The notes: generated by a model from the sequence alone, not told the origin. DNA of 64,000 nt from Myxocyprinus asiaticus (GCF_019703515.2 NC_059356.1:25163197-25227196), one strand, 5' to 3'; shown: positions 52,207 to 63,870, counted from the first letter of the stretch. A program made the numbers and translations.

Positions 52207-52570
52207 TGTGGCAGCGGGGGCGTGGTCAAGCACCTCTCCGGAGAGAGAGAAAGCGGTAAGGGCGCTTACACCTGAGCTAAATTATGTCTAACACCTGTCT
52301 CTAATTTCAGTGAGCACGGGGAGAGTGGCATAAAAGAGCCACACCGCCAGTAGACGCGAAGAGAGAGACTGGTGCAAGAAAGGCCACGACGCCACATGAT
52401 ATTGTAGACGTGAAATGTTAAGTGAATGTTTGATTGTAAATTATGCACGTTAATGCTTACAGCTTCACTGTGGACTGTGAAGCTGTAAGCATTAACGTGC
52501 ATAATTAAACTCCTACCTGAGCCAGGAAATCTTGCTTCTCGACTTCTCCTTTCCACTGAGAAGTGTTACA
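52207..52570 (+). repeat. 5-prime LTR (364 bp)
   Basis: Begins TGTGGCAGCGG and ends GTGTTACA (TG...CA). Contains the TATA-like GGCATAAAAGAG at about 52327, an ATTAAA-type signal at about 52504, and a 30-bp hairpin (52439-52506) that the 3-prime LTR lacks. The start is set by alignment with the 3-prime LTR, where homology begins at TGTAGCAGCGG. Confidence 0.9.
52439..52506. repeat. Perfect 30-bp hairpin within the 5-prime LTR
   Basis: Arms 52439-52468 and 52477-52506 are exact reverse complements, with the 8-base loop TGTGGACT. The right arm reads GTGAAGCTGTAAGCATTAAC plus 10 more bases. The corresponding place in the 3-prime LTR keeps CTGTGGACTGTG but has no left arm, and its sequence diverges soon after. 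Confidence 0.95.
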
Positions 52571-52571
52571 C

Positions 52572-52589
52572 TGGTGCCGAAACCCGGGA
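52572..52589 (+). other. Primer-binding site complementary to tRNA-Phe
   Basis: The 18-mer TGGTGCCGAAACCCGGGA lies one base after the LTR. Its reverse complement, TCCCGGGTTTCGGCACCA, is the 3-prime end of vertebrate tRNA-Phe(GAA) including CCA. This fixes the direction of the element and the 5-prime LTR end. Confidence 0.88.
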
Positions 52590-52601
52590 AAAGGTTTGAA
52601 G

Positions 52602-53680
52602 ATGGACGGAAGTCACCCCATAGAGTCCTCCCAGTTGGCTGAGATCCTCCAAGCCCTAGCTGGCTTACATCGGAACCACCAGCAAACCCTGCTTGAGCTC
52701 CGGCAAGATCAAGACCACCAGTTTGCGGAGCTCATGCGCGCTCAAGCAGAGGACCGACAGGCGATCCGGAGCCTCCTCAGCCAGGAGGCATCACCAGCCA
52801 CGAACACGGACACCCACACGCCGTTGCCCCCGCCTGCGTTACAGAAGATGGGGATGGCGGACGACCCTGAGGCCTTCCTGGACCTGTTCGAACACACCGC
52901 CGAGATCTGGGGCTGGCCGACTCATTTCGCTATTGTCCGGGGAAGCCCAGCTCGCGGCTCAACAACTGCCAGCGACGAGCCTCCTGGCTTACGGAGACTT
53001 AAAGAAAGCCATCCTACAACGGGTTGGTCGGAGTCCGGAAGAAAGTCGTCAACTCTTCCGGAGCCTGAAGCTGGAGAGCTCCGACCGCCCGTTTGCCTTC
53101 GCCCAACGGCTCCGCGACGCCTGCCGAAGATGGTTGCTAGCAGGGGACCGCGGCATCGACGGGATCATCAACCAGGTGGTACTGGAGCAATTAATACATT
53201 GACTGCCGAAAGGGACAGTGGAGTGGGTCCAGTGCCACCACCCGGCGTCGCTGGAGAAAGCCGCCCGGCTTGCGGAGAACCACATGGCGGCGATCCCGAG
53301 GGCGGAAGAGCCCTCCTACTCTCTCTCCCCTCCCCCTGTGTTTCCCCCTGTCTCATCCCCCTCCCCTCTCTCCTCTCGTTCTGCTCTCTCCCCAGGGCCC
53401 GTTCCTGCCCCACGCAGACGAGGAGGACTTCAGACATCGAGACCAGTTCCCCGGGCGTGGGAGGCGACACCTTACCCTACCCCGATACCCCGCCGCTCTC
53501 CCCCTCGGGGGGGGCGCCCACCGACGCAAGTGCAGGCGAAGCGCCTGAGCCAGCCTGCTGGAGGTGCGGGGACCCGGACCACTTCCGGGATCAGTGCCCT
53601 CTGATGGAGCTGGGGACAGTGGTGCGGGTCTCTGACCTCCCGCAGGCTGCCCCCGACTGGGCTGGAGCGTACCGGATACC
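52602..53680 (+). pseudogene. gag polyprotein of the Gmr1-like element, frameshifted
   Basis: The probable start is the ATG at 52602 (MDGSHPIESSQL), shortly after the primer site. The N-terminal part is glutamine-rich and helical, then MADDPEAFLDLFEHTAEIWG (about 52852-52911), a gag capsid-type block. A one-base shift near 52930 moves the frame to LAAQQLPATSLLAYGDLKKA and QLFRSLKLESSDRPFAFAQR, typical of gypsy capsids. That frame stops at 53200-53202. A proline-rich stretch follows, and the nucleocapsid knuckle CWRCGDPDHFRDQC (C-x2-C-x4-H-x4-C, about 53563-53604) is back in the first frame. At least two frame changes and a stop prevent a full Gag. Gag would package element RNA in cytoplasmic particles. 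Confidence 0.8.
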
Positions 53681-53685
53681 GGTAA

Positions 53686-56600
53686 GTGTCAAGGGGGGGT
53701 ACTCACCAAGCGCTGGTGGACACTGGGTGTAATCAAACCACTATCCACCAATGCTTGGTTCAACCCGAGGCTTTGGGCACAACTAAAACGGTGAGGGTGA
53801 AATGTGTGCACGGGGATATTCACAAGTATCCGGTGGTGACCCTGACGATTAAATTCCGGGGGAAAAAGCATAGAGTGGAGGCCGCGGTTAGTTCCCGCCT
53901 CACCCATCCGCTGATTTTGGGGACTGACTGGCCTGACTTTAGAGTTTTATTAAAGGGAATTTGTGCGGATGGGTCCTGTATGAAATTAGGGAGATGTGCA
54001 ATGTGCGATGCTCTGGCAGGGGAGGCGGAGCCGGGGCCATCCTCGACAGCTCCACGTCATAATGACGAGAGAGGGGGAGAGGCTGCAGCCCTTCCTCTTC
54101 TCAGGGAATTCCCTGAGGGGGATTTCCCTTTGGAGCAGTCGCGAGACAAAACCCTCAAACACGCCTTCGACCAAGTGAGAGTCATCGATGGTCAATGACT
54201 CCAGCCTGACATCGCCCTTTCATACCCCTATTTTACGATAATAAATGAGCGGTTGTATAGAGTGACACAGAACGCTCAGACTAAAGAGGATACAACCCAA
54301 CTTTTGATACCACGGAGCCGTCGGGAAATGGTATTCCAGGCGGCTCATTATAATCCCATGGCAGGTCACTTAGGAGAAAGGAAAACACTGAACTGTCTAA
54401 TAGCCCGCTTCTATTGGCCAGGCATCGGTGGCGATGTCGCAGGTGGTGTGCGGCATGCCGCGAATGCCAGCTGATTAACCCACCGGCCACCCTAAAAGAG
54501 CCATTGCGCCCTCTTCCGTTGATCGAGGTCCCCTTTGAGAGAATTGGAATGGACCTCGTCGGGCCATTAGAACGGTCAGCACACGGACATCGCTTTGTAT
54601 TAGTCCTAGTGGATTATGCAACGCGATATCCGGAAGCAGTGCCTCTTCGCAACATCTCAGCACGCAGTGTTGCGGAGGCACTCTTCAAAATAATCTCCCG
54701 GGTAGGGATTCCAAAATAAATCCTCACCGATCAGGGCACAACATTTATGTTACGGACACTACGCGAGCTGTATGAATTGTTGAGTATTAAATCAATTCGC
54801 ACCAGCGTGTACCATCCTCAAATGGATGGCCTGGTGGAACGATTTAATAAAACCCTCAAAAACATGATTCGTAAGTTTGTGCACAACGATGCTAGAAATT
54901 GGGATAAATGGCTCGACCCCCTGTTATTTGCAGTATGAGAGGTCCCGCAAGCCTCCACTGGCTTCTCCCCATTCGAGCTGCTGTATGGGCGACGCCCACG
55001 CGGTGTGCTTGATGTATTGCGAGAGGCCTGGGAGGAGGGACCTTCAAATAATAAGAATGAAATTCAATACGTTCTTGATCTTAGAGCAAAACTCCACACT
55101 TTGGGACAACTAACACAGGAGAATTTGCTCCAAGCTCAAGAACGACAGCGCCGACTGTATGACAGGGGAACTCAGCTAAGGGAATTTGCACCGGGAGATA
55201 AAGTGCTTGTATTGCTTCCCACATCGAGCTCTAAATTACTCGGCAAGTGGCAAGGACCCTTTGAGGCCACACAACAAGTGGGAGATCTCGATTATGAAGT
55301 TAAACGAACCGAAAGAGGGGGCGCACGTCAAATATACCACCTCAACCTCCTGAAATTGTGGAGGGAGGCGGTCCCTGTGACGTTGGCTATGGTAATTCCC
55401 GAGAAGGCGGAGCTCGGACCGGAGGTGAGTTCAAAACATAAACAGTTCACCCCGATCACTTGCGGAGACCACCTCTCACAGAGTCAACTCGCGGAGGTTG
55501 CTAGGTTGCAACAGGAGTTTGCAGATGTGTTCTCCCCTCTACCGGGGCGTACAAACCTCATTCACCACCACATCGAGACCAAGCCGGGGGTCGTGGTACG
55601 TAGCCACCCCTACAGATTACCCAAACACAAGAAGGAAATCGTTCGGGAAGAATTGGATGCAATGCTGGATATGGGGGTAATAGAAGAATCCCACAGCGAT
55701 TGGTCCAGCCCAGTTGTTCTAGTGCCTAAGAGTGACGGGTCTGCACGGTTCTGTGTGGATTATAGGAAAGTCAATGCGGTGTCTAAATTTGATGCATATC
55801 CAATGCCTCGCGTTGATGAGTTGCTCGATCGGTTGGGCACTGCTCGATTTTATTCGACATTGGATTTGACAAAGGGTTATTGGCAGATCCCCTTGACACC
55901 GATTTCCCGTGAAAAAACCGCCTTCTCCACACTGTTTGGTTTACACCAGTTTGTGACACTTCCGTTCGGTTTGTTTGGAGCCCCGGCCACGTTTCAGCAT
56001 CTCATGGACCGAATCCTCAGACCGCATTCAGCTTACTCCGCTGCCTATTTAGATGACATCTTCATTTACAGCAATGATTGGCAGCGGCATATGCAACATC
56101 TGAGGGCGGTTCTGAGATCGCTGCGCCGAGCGGGACTCACAGCAAACCCAAAGAAGTGCGCGATTGGGCGGGTGGAGGTACGGTATCTGGGGTTCCACTT
56201 GGGCCACGGGCAGGTGCATCCCCAAATTGACAAGACAGCGGTGATTGCGACCTGCCCGAGGCCCAAGACCAAAAAGGGGGTGAGACAGTTCCTGGGGCTG
56301 GCTGGCTATTATATAAGATTCATGCCTAATTATTCGGACGTCACCAGCCCGCTGACTGATCTCACTAAAAAGGGAGCTCCAGACCCGGTCCAGTGGACGG
56401 AGCAGTGTCAGCGGGCATTCACACAAGTTAAAGCCGCACTTTGCGGGGGGCCGCTTTTACATTCACCTGACTTCTCTCTCCCTTTTGTTTTACAGACAGA
56501 TGCTTCAGACAGAGGGATGGGGCCGTGCTCTCACAGGTGGTGGAGGGGGAGGAGCGCCCGGTGCTGTACATTAGCCGTAAGCTCTCATTGAGGGAAACTA

Positions 56601-56858
56601 AGTACAGCACCGTGGAAAACGAGTGTCTCGCCATCAAGTGGGAGGTCCTCACTCTCCGATACTACCTGTTGGGGCGGGCCTTCGCCCTCTGTTCCGATCA
56701 TGCCCCGCTCCAGTAGTTCCACCGCATGAAAGATACCAACGCGCGGATCACCCATTGGTATCTGGCTCTTCAGCCGTTTAAGTTCAAGGTGGTCCACAGA
56801 CCGGGGGCGCAGATGGCTGTCGCCGACTTCCTCTCATGGAATGGGGGGGAGTGGTAGG
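53686..56858 (+). pseudogene. pol polyprotein, order PR-INT-RT-RH, disrupted
   Basis: The protease has ALVDTGC (catalytic Asp codon 53719-53721) and LILGTDW. A stop follows at 54196-54198. Integrase zinc-binding HHCC: H residues in HYNPMAGH, then a frameshift at about 54420-54440, then CAACRECQ. Integrase core: Asp 54552-54554, Asp 54729-54731, Glu 54837-54839, spacing D-x58-D-x35-E. In-frame stops lie at 54717-54719 (between core motifs) and 54936-54938. A GKWQGPFEA module (about 55240-55270) marks the integrase C-terminus. RT follows in the same frame, from about 55500, with FCVDYRKVN, DLTKGYWQIPL and YLDD at 56046-56057, and an intact frame to about 56510. RNase H starts TDASDRGMG and, after a frameshift, continues with YISRKLSLRETKYSTVENEC, a stop at 56714-56716 and HRPGAQMAVADFLS. 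RT copies RNA to DNA and INT inserts it; this copy can do neither as one protein. Confidence 0.88.
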
Positions 56859-56881
56859 CAGGCCGGATGCCGCCCCGGCCT

Positions 56882-56900
56882 GAGTTGGGCGGTGGGGATA
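56882..56900 (+). other. Polypurine tract
   Basis: GAGTTGGGCGGTGGGGATA, directly before the 3-prime LTR start TGTAGCAGC. Its position and purine content fit the plus-strand primer of LTR elements. Confidence 0.7.
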
Positions 56901-57148
56901 TGTAGCAGCGGGGGCGTGGTCAAGCATCTCTCCGGAGAGAGAGAAAGTGGTAAGGGTGCTTACACCTGAGCTAAATTATGTCTAACACCTGTCTCTAATT
57001 TCAGTGAGCACGGGGAGAGCGGCATAAAAGAGCCACACCGCCAGTAGACGCGGAGAGAAAGACTGGCGCATGAAAGGCCACGACCCACATGATATTGTAG
57101 ACGTGAAATGTTAAGTGAATGTTTGATTGTAAAGCTGTGGACTGTGGA
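56901..57148 (+). repeat. 3-prime LTR, truncated
   Basis: Aligns with the 5-prime LTR from its first base to about 57133 (…GTTTGATTGTAAA), then keeps only AGCTGTGGACTGTGGA before unrelated sequence begins. About 110-120 bases of the LTR end, with the polyadenylation signal and hairpin arms, are missing. No target duplication can be assessed. Confidence 0.85.
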
Positions 57149-57807
57149 CCATTACAAATTTGAGAGAATTTTCGAGCATCGCCAGTTAGAGGTTGTGCTC
57201 TAAATACAAATTATCTGTCACTCGGATGGATATGAGTTGTAAAGTTTCCGTCATGATAATTTTTATCTGTCATTAGTTGCTTTTGCATTATTTCTCATTG
57301 AAACGTGCCTGTTCTCACAGATCTCTCTCTCTCCTTCTCTTGCACATACACACACACACACACACACAAACAGTAAAGCCACGTAAAAATGTTTTTTATT
57401 TGTCAAAAAGTTGCTAATGCCATCCTACCCGTGTTCTGCCGCTATCCAAAAGAGAGAAATGATCGTGCTAAAATTACCTCAGGAATTATAAAACCACTCC
57501 TATTTCAAATGTGCAATTATATCTAATATACTGTAGTTGCCAAAAAGCTACATCCACATTTTGATGATGAATTACAGAGAAGTGCTGATCTACCGATGTC
57601 TTCTCCAAAGATCCCTCAGTTATTTTCATGGTTTTTATAGGGATATTGTTTTGTTTTCTGAGTGCGATTGCCGTGTTCATATATGCCTAAACGAACCGAA
57701 CCAAGGGAGAAAATGCACCAGGTTCCAAAACAAACGCTATTATAGAAGCAATTAAGACAGCTAAAACAGATAGAAGGACTGTGGTGAATTTCCAATCTGC
57801 CAACAAC

Positions 57808-57811
<4 letters not shown>
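57149..57811. other. Non-coding stretch, short CA run
   Basis: Contains a CA run at about 57350-57368. Nothing else recognised; open frames here of about 60-70 codons lack motifs. Confidence 0.4.
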
Positions 57812-57841
<30 letters not shown>

Positions 57842-58042
57842 TATCCAGGAGTACCTAGGAGAATTGGTGCTGTTTTGAAGGCAAATGTGGTCACACTTAA
57901 TATTGATGTAGCTTTTTTTTATGTTTACTGGACTTTGTATGACATTAATTGATAAATGAAAACTATTTATGCATTATTTTTGAAGACATTCTCACTATGC
58001 AACATGTTTCACAACTGCCTAAAACTTTTGCACAGTACTGTA
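57812..58042 (+). mobile_element. Tc1/mariner-like 3-prime end
   Basis: After a 27-base A run comes AGAATTGGTGCTGTTTTGAA, GGCAAATGTGGTCACAC, TTAATTGATAAATGAAAAC and finally CTAAAACTTTTGCACAGTAC-TGTA, ending at TA (58041-58042). This is the familiar C-terminal codons, 3-prime untranslated part and terminal repeat of a fish Tc1 element. The transposase body and left terminal repeat are not present. Confidence 0.75.
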
Positions 58043-58179
58043 TACACACAAGAAAATGGTTTAATACTCAAAAAGCAAATAAATTAGTCAAGTATTTATA
58101 ATTACTACTCATTAAAAAAAAAAAGTACCTTTTTTTATCCTTCTGCCCCTGTCCCAGCTAAGGTCTGTGCAGGTCACTG

Positions 58180-58680
58180 ATATTGATTACCACAAAAAAT
58201 AATTTTTACTTGCACCTCCTTTTCTTTAAAAAAACAACAACAAAAATCTGGGTTACAGTGAGGCACTTACAATGGAAGTGAATGGGGGCCAATTTTTAAA
58301 CATTTAAATACTCAGTGTTTCAGAAGTGTAGCCACAAGACATAAACAATATGTGGGTAAACATGATTTTAGTATGATAATCACTTACTAACCTTTTCTGT
58401 GTAAAGTTATAGCCAATTTTACAACTTCGTTACATGACGATGTGATGTCGACAAACACTAAAACCCTAAAATGACTGTAAAAATGACAATTTAAACAACT
58501 TTACAGCTCAAATAACACGAGTTTTAACAGAAGAATTAATTTAAGTGCTTTTATAAAATTGTAAGCTCCAAACATTGGCCACATTCACTTCTACTGTAAG
58601 TGCCTCACTGTAACTCGATTTTTGCTTTTTTATAGAAAAGGAGGGACGAGTCAAAAGTAATTTTTGTGGTAATCAACATG
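58180..58680. mobile_element. Foldback MITE with about 110-bp inverted ends
   Basis: The left side has TTGATTACCACAAAAAATAA, then GGTTACAGTGAGGCACTTAC and AATGGAAGTGAATGGGGGCC. The right side returns as GGCCACATTCACTTCTACTG, GTAAGTGCCTCACTGTAACT and AATTTTTGTGGTAATCAA. Inverted arms of about 110 bases enclose a centre of about 270 bases. I recognise the text as an abundant non-coding cyprinid element. No open frame. Confidence 0.8.
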
Positions 58681-61000
58681 ATGCCACAAATGCTGTCGAT
58701 TGAGCTTAACTTGTATTGAACCTTAACTTGATGTGGTCTTAAAAACGCAGTACTCTTGTGAGAGACGCTGAAAGAATATTGAGACGTGGCATAATGGTAA
58801 AAAACGTCTTTCTAGTGCAGGTTTACCTACAAAATCAATTAAAAAAACAGCATAGATGGATGCATAAAAGTGTTCTGCATGGCGGCCACTAAGGCTATAG
58901 GAACCGAGGAAGCTTGGTCATACTTTGTATTATGGTGTTACACTGTAGGCCTGTATTACTGTGACCTACATGTATACTTACTGTGTAAAAATGTATCTGG
59001 AGCTGCTAGTAATTAGATTTTTTTTATTTTTTTAAAGTATCACTATAGTAATTCATTGGAGTTACATGTAACACGCGACCGGAAACTCTTTTTAGGTTTA
59101 GAACATACACACACTGACACACAACGACACCTGCATACCATTATGAAGCATACATGCCATAGCTCTGCATCTGCATTTCCTATTAACATGTATTAGACTC
59201 CAGCTGGCTGCAGTCTGACCCGTGGGTGACCAGCTATGGGAAACAGAGACCACTTGTAGGCTTAAAGGAAGCCTCAGCGGCTAGGAAGAAGTGTAACAGC
59301 TAATGGGAAGTGGACCAGAAACAGCTACAGTTGGTCAAGACACAGTCTCAAGTGCCAAACACTGCTCAGGAAGCTTTCTTTTTATAGCAAATGGATCATG
59401 AATGTGCACTCAGTTATTTTATCCTCATTAAAAACTGTTTAAAAATATATGAAATATAAAAAAAAGTTGAAAATCGTGTACACTCATGGGATGAAATTAT
59501 TTTTTGTCATTGCTTTTTTCTCCACATTTTTCTCCACATGGAGCAGGTTGTCGAATGGTGGCCGCATTGCCAGCTCATTTACATGGACACCAGAAAGCCG
59601 TTTAATGTGAAAAAGCTGCTTAACTGGAAAGCGGCATTCCCATTTACATGCACTGCATTCTCTTTACTCCTGTATACATGCGGCTTGGTCAGTAAGCAGC
59701 TTTCTTCACAGCTTCCTAATTTCCCTGCGATGGTTGAGTAAATAACAAACATACCATCTGAGGATGACTTAGCTATTTTTCAGTCTCTGTTGCTTCACTC
59801 TGTTGCTGTGTTTGTTTCCTTAACTTTTCATCGCAACCTGCAGTGGAATTGCGCTACAGTGATGGGCTTTCCCTCTTTCGTCAAACTCCAGGATTCCCCC
59901 AATTTACTTGAGCGCATATACATGGACATGAGATACCTAGGTGTGCTTTCTCTTAATCCCTTAAGTAGCGTAAGGAAAACGGCGTTCTTGTTTAAATTAC
60001 GTTTCAGAACACCGCTTTCTGCAAAAACCATGGAATAAACAGTTTTCTTAAGTGCATGTAAACGGGGTCAGTGTGATCACATGACCAGTGGAATACTATT
60101 CATTTACTCTCAGTATCCCTACTATGATTGCACAGATTCATTTTCAAAATAAATTAATCCTGGCTGACAGCGAATAGTGCATTTTTTTCGATAGCATAGC
60201 ACCCCCCACCCCTGACCCCCCAATGTGGTCACTGCGTAGTTCATGCAAAACAAAATGTAGACTGACCTAAAGGCTGCAGTGCTGCATCACAGTGCAGTGA
60301 ATAACAGAGTGTGTGGCATGTGACATGATCATGTCAGATGGGTTGCACACATGGGCTCTCACTCGGACAGCTGCACATGCTGTGAGGTTAATCACAGAGT
60401 ACAGTGGGGTGTCATACAACCACAATGATCGTAACATTGAAGTGTGGTTTAATTCTCTAAATAATTCCCGTGGAGGATGTGAGGAGCCAGGAGCTAAAAC
60501 ATTCTCCGGGTTTACTGTCTCTTATAAAGAGCAGGAAATAACAGGCTTGTTTACGCTCTGAATGAAGCATTCTGGGAGGAGGGTGGGGGGGAGAAGGAAG
60601 TTGGGCAAGATGCCAGAAGCAGAATCTGAAGATAACAGCGAGCAGCAGGCCGGCTTTACATCCTACAACCACCCCGTGAGACACGCAGCATGAATCAGCC
60701 CTTCTGTGCTGACCAACAGGCTTCCTGGCTCCAAGAGCTGACTCACTTCACCGAGAGCAGGAGTGTGTCACTTACCCTTGTGCTCTCAAAGACACCCACA
60801 TATGTCACATTACTTGGTTACTGTGGAGAGAGCCACTACCTTCATGACGCAGAATTGTCTCTATTGTGATCTACGGTTTGTTTGATGATATTGTTGTATT
60901 ATTTTAAGCCATGATGCATGCTGGCTATGATCAATAGCAATAGGGGGGGATTTCAGAGGGAGCCACATTTTTAGAATGATAACCCCCTTCCGCGGGTCTC
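58681..61000. other. Repeat-bearing non-coding stretch
   Basis: About 59578-60076 is bounded by TTTACATGGACACC and GTGCATGTAAACGGGG, near inverse motifs like those at the ends of a common fish MITE, with internal TTTACATGCACTGC; the frames at 59538-59741 and 59790-60038 belong to it. About 60180-60220 is C-rich. No crlf3 first exon or other gene was seen. Confidence 0.4.
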
Positions 61001-62419
61001 CTTTAGTGGTCGACCGTGTGATGAACAATCGGACCAGATGACATTCCATGAGCCATTTTATGGCAGAGCCCCTCTCTAACTGTCAACACAAAGAAAAGTT
61101 GCTCAGTTTTGATTGGATCGTGGCAGGACCAACACAAATAAATGCCAAGCACAGCCATCAGATAAGCTGCTTGGACAACTGCCAGACACCCCTCACAATG
61201 CAGGAAAGATCTTCCAACACATTGGAAAAGACTTCTCATTGGTTCATGAGTGGGAACAATGACAAAATAATAATCAACATTCTTGTCTCACTCTACATCC
61301 AGAGGATTGTTAACAGGATACACTTCTATAACACTTCTATGTGCTAAGTCTCACTCCATGAGAGAGAGAGGATAACAGATCATTCAACATTCTTAGTCTC
61401 CATCCGAGAGACAGTAGAAGATCGACCAAGTACCAAGTCTCACTATAAGAGACTGTTGCAATGCCAAGATCGGAATCCCCATACCAGGGAAATAACTACA
61501 GTGACCAGGTTTAGCTCTGGCGAGCAAACCTTCTCTTCAAGTTTTGTGCATCTGCGTGTTCCAGATATAGAAACTTGCACAGACATAATGGCTGTATATC
61601 TGCATGTTCCAGATTGCAAGAACCCACTTGGTGCTTCCAGGAGATCAGCATTCCTCAGCTCCTTCGTGTCCAAGGCTGCTGAAATGGAATCCAGCTCCTT
61701 CCCCACTGTAACGTGGCCCTGAGCCCCAGTGGAAGATGTCGCCATCACCGACCTCATCGATCGATCAAGAAAAACGTAAAGATCACTACTAAACCTCTTT
61801 CCAGAGGCCTTGGAATTAGTGTATACTATCAGTTTATGATTCTCTAGTGTTCTTTAGATTACATAACCTGTGTATCAAATGTCTAGCAAATATTCGGAGT
61901 TATTCGTTTAAACAGAACTAAGGTTTTGACCTTATTAATTAATAGAGAAACAGCAATTTATCTTTCATAAGATAATAGTCATACTTTGCCATTGCTACAC
62001 CCAGTTCAACCACTTGCATTTTCCATCCTATGCACTTATTTACTTATTCATTTATGTTATCTTTTAACATATTAGTACCATTTTGTAGTTTTTGTTAGTT
62101 ATTCTTGTTTATCTTTTTGTAAATAAAACTCATTTTATTACAACTGTGTGTTCATTAGGCCAAAACTTATGAATCCTTCCGATTAATCAGATGACCAGCT
62201 CCATCCAATTTACATATTTCTAATTTATTTAATGGTCCATTTGGATCATTCTTTTACTGTTAAGGTGAAATTCCTTAGCTGGTGCCCCAAGGATAGAGGG
62301 AGGGTCCATCTGATATTAATAATCAAACACACATACACCTTAAGTGAAGTGTGATCAAAATCACCACATATTTTGGTGTCTTGTGTGAGGCCCAGTTCAT
62401 TTCACTTGGTGACAGGGTG
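61001..62419. other. Unidentified moderately GC-rich block with poly-A signal
   Basis: Starts near TTTAGTGGTCGACCG, a motif shared with the end of the repeat at 22080-23460. From 61330 to 61790 there is a non-AT-rich tract with open frames on both strands and repeated AGTCTCACT(C/A)...GAGAGA units (61347, 61394, 61436), and at about 62126 an AATAAAAC-type signal. It could be an LTR or other retroelement end, but no domain is recognisable. Confidence 0.3.
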
Positions 62420-63870
62420 ATTCTCACTACAACCGATATATTGGCAAGGCCAATAAATCAGCCGATATTCAGAGTTTTTAAATTATCGGCCAATAAATTT
62501 TCCCCTTTGGCCAATTTGTTTCTTGAGGGCGCTGAGAATTGCCTGCTTGCATGTGAAGTGACTGAGACATGTAAACGACCAGTCACGATTTGTTTTGTTG
62601 TTACGTGCATCGTGTTACTACAATAATAGACCGGTGTGCAACACAGTATCATTTAAATGGTCCGCATATCAGAGCCGCGACAGACACGTTTAACACGTTG
62701 TTTTGTCTAATGATAAAAAGGCAAAAATAAATTAAACTAATATCATATACCGTCTGCAAATATGCACATATCTTGTTTAAACTGATGTAATAAACCAACC
62801 TCACACAAGCAGATCCAGCATCCTGTGGAGCGCTCATTTATTTATCTCTAAAGCACGTATTCTATCAGCCTCTCCTCAGCAATTCTCTGTCACTTTTAAC
62901 TCTCTTTTCTAATGATAAAAGGAAAATATAAATAAAACTTCTATTATATATCGTTTGCAAATATTCAGATATCTCATTTAAAAAGATGTAATTCACAAAC
63001 TTCATGAAAATCCAATGTTTTCTTCCTGTCGAGTACTCATCTAATATCTTCCTCTGAAGCGTGAATTCTATCAGCCTCTCCTCAACAGTTCCCTGTAACT
63101 TTTCTAACTATAAAAGGCAAATATCAATAAAACTTCTATTATATACCATCTGCAAATATGCAGATATCTCGTTTAAAATGATGTAATTCACAAACTTCAC
63201 GAAAATCCAGCGTTTTCTTCCTGTCAAGTGCTCATCTAATATCTTCCTCTGAAGCGCGAATTCTATCAGCCAGAATCAAAAACTTCAGGATCAGGATCAA
63301 AAGTTTCTGTGATTCACAAATCATGACAGTCAGTCTGTGACAAACCAAGCAGGCGATCCAGGCCATTTAAACTGTCGGGAGATTACTGCTGCTCTCGCTG
63401 GATCTGCACAAGCGCGTGAGTGCAACTTCAAAGTAAAAGCGCTTCACATGTGCTATGAGTAAATGTCGTATTCACTATACACTGTATGTGCAATTGGTTT
63501 GATTTGGTATTTTTTGAGAAAATGCGATAGCTACCGTGGACATGCCATCCATGGTTGCTGGACTACTGTGTGTACTGTTATTTCCTTCTTCCTAATATAT
63601 TAACAATTTCTTCATGTGTAAAAAATTACTAAAATTTGATGACTAAACAGAAATCAGAAGAAACTGCTATCTACCATTTAAAATACAATATAATTTTAGT
63701 TTAGTGTGAAATTGAGTAAATTTAGTGCTAAATATGATTTATTAATCTTTTGCAATTTTATGTTTATGTTATTTACTATATTAAATTGAGTGATATATTG
63801 GCATTGTATTGGCCACCCTGCTCTCTGGATATCAGCATCAGCAATAAAAAACCCATATCGGTCGAACACT
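62420..63870 (-). repeat. Inverted relative of the suz12 intron 1 repeat, with three internal units
   Basis: Reverse-orientation homologue of 22080-23460. The block containing TGCAAATATGCAGATATCTC appears three times at about 62755, 62955 and 63150 (period about 200 bases), each with TCATCTAATATCTTCCTCTG-like or related downstream text. The end near 63858-63873 reads CGGTCGAACACTAG. Non-coding. Confidence 0.65.

Larger units (their letters stand above)
52207..57148 (+). mobile_element. Gmr1-like LTR retrotransposon, decayed
   Basis: A Ty3/gypsy-class element of about 4.9 kb. Order: 5-prime LTR (52207-52570), tRNA-Phe primer site (52572-52589), gag (from 52602), zinc knuckle, aspartic protease, integrase (zinc-binding, DD35E core, GPF module), reverse transcriptase, RNase H, purine tract, truncated 3-prime LTR (56901-57148). 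The integrase lies before the reverse transcriptase, the reverse of normal gypsy order and the defining trait of the Gmr1 group described from deuterostomes. The LTRs differ at about ten positions over about 230 aligned bases, and coding frames carry several stops and shifts, so it is an old, dead copy. The high GC of its coding part contrasts with the AT-rich host sequence. Confidence 0.9.

Noticed and set aside
52602..53680. Multiple gag frames as programmed frameshifting
   Set aside because: Frame moves away and back again with a stop between, which fits decay better than a single programmed shift; no slippery site and stem were identified.
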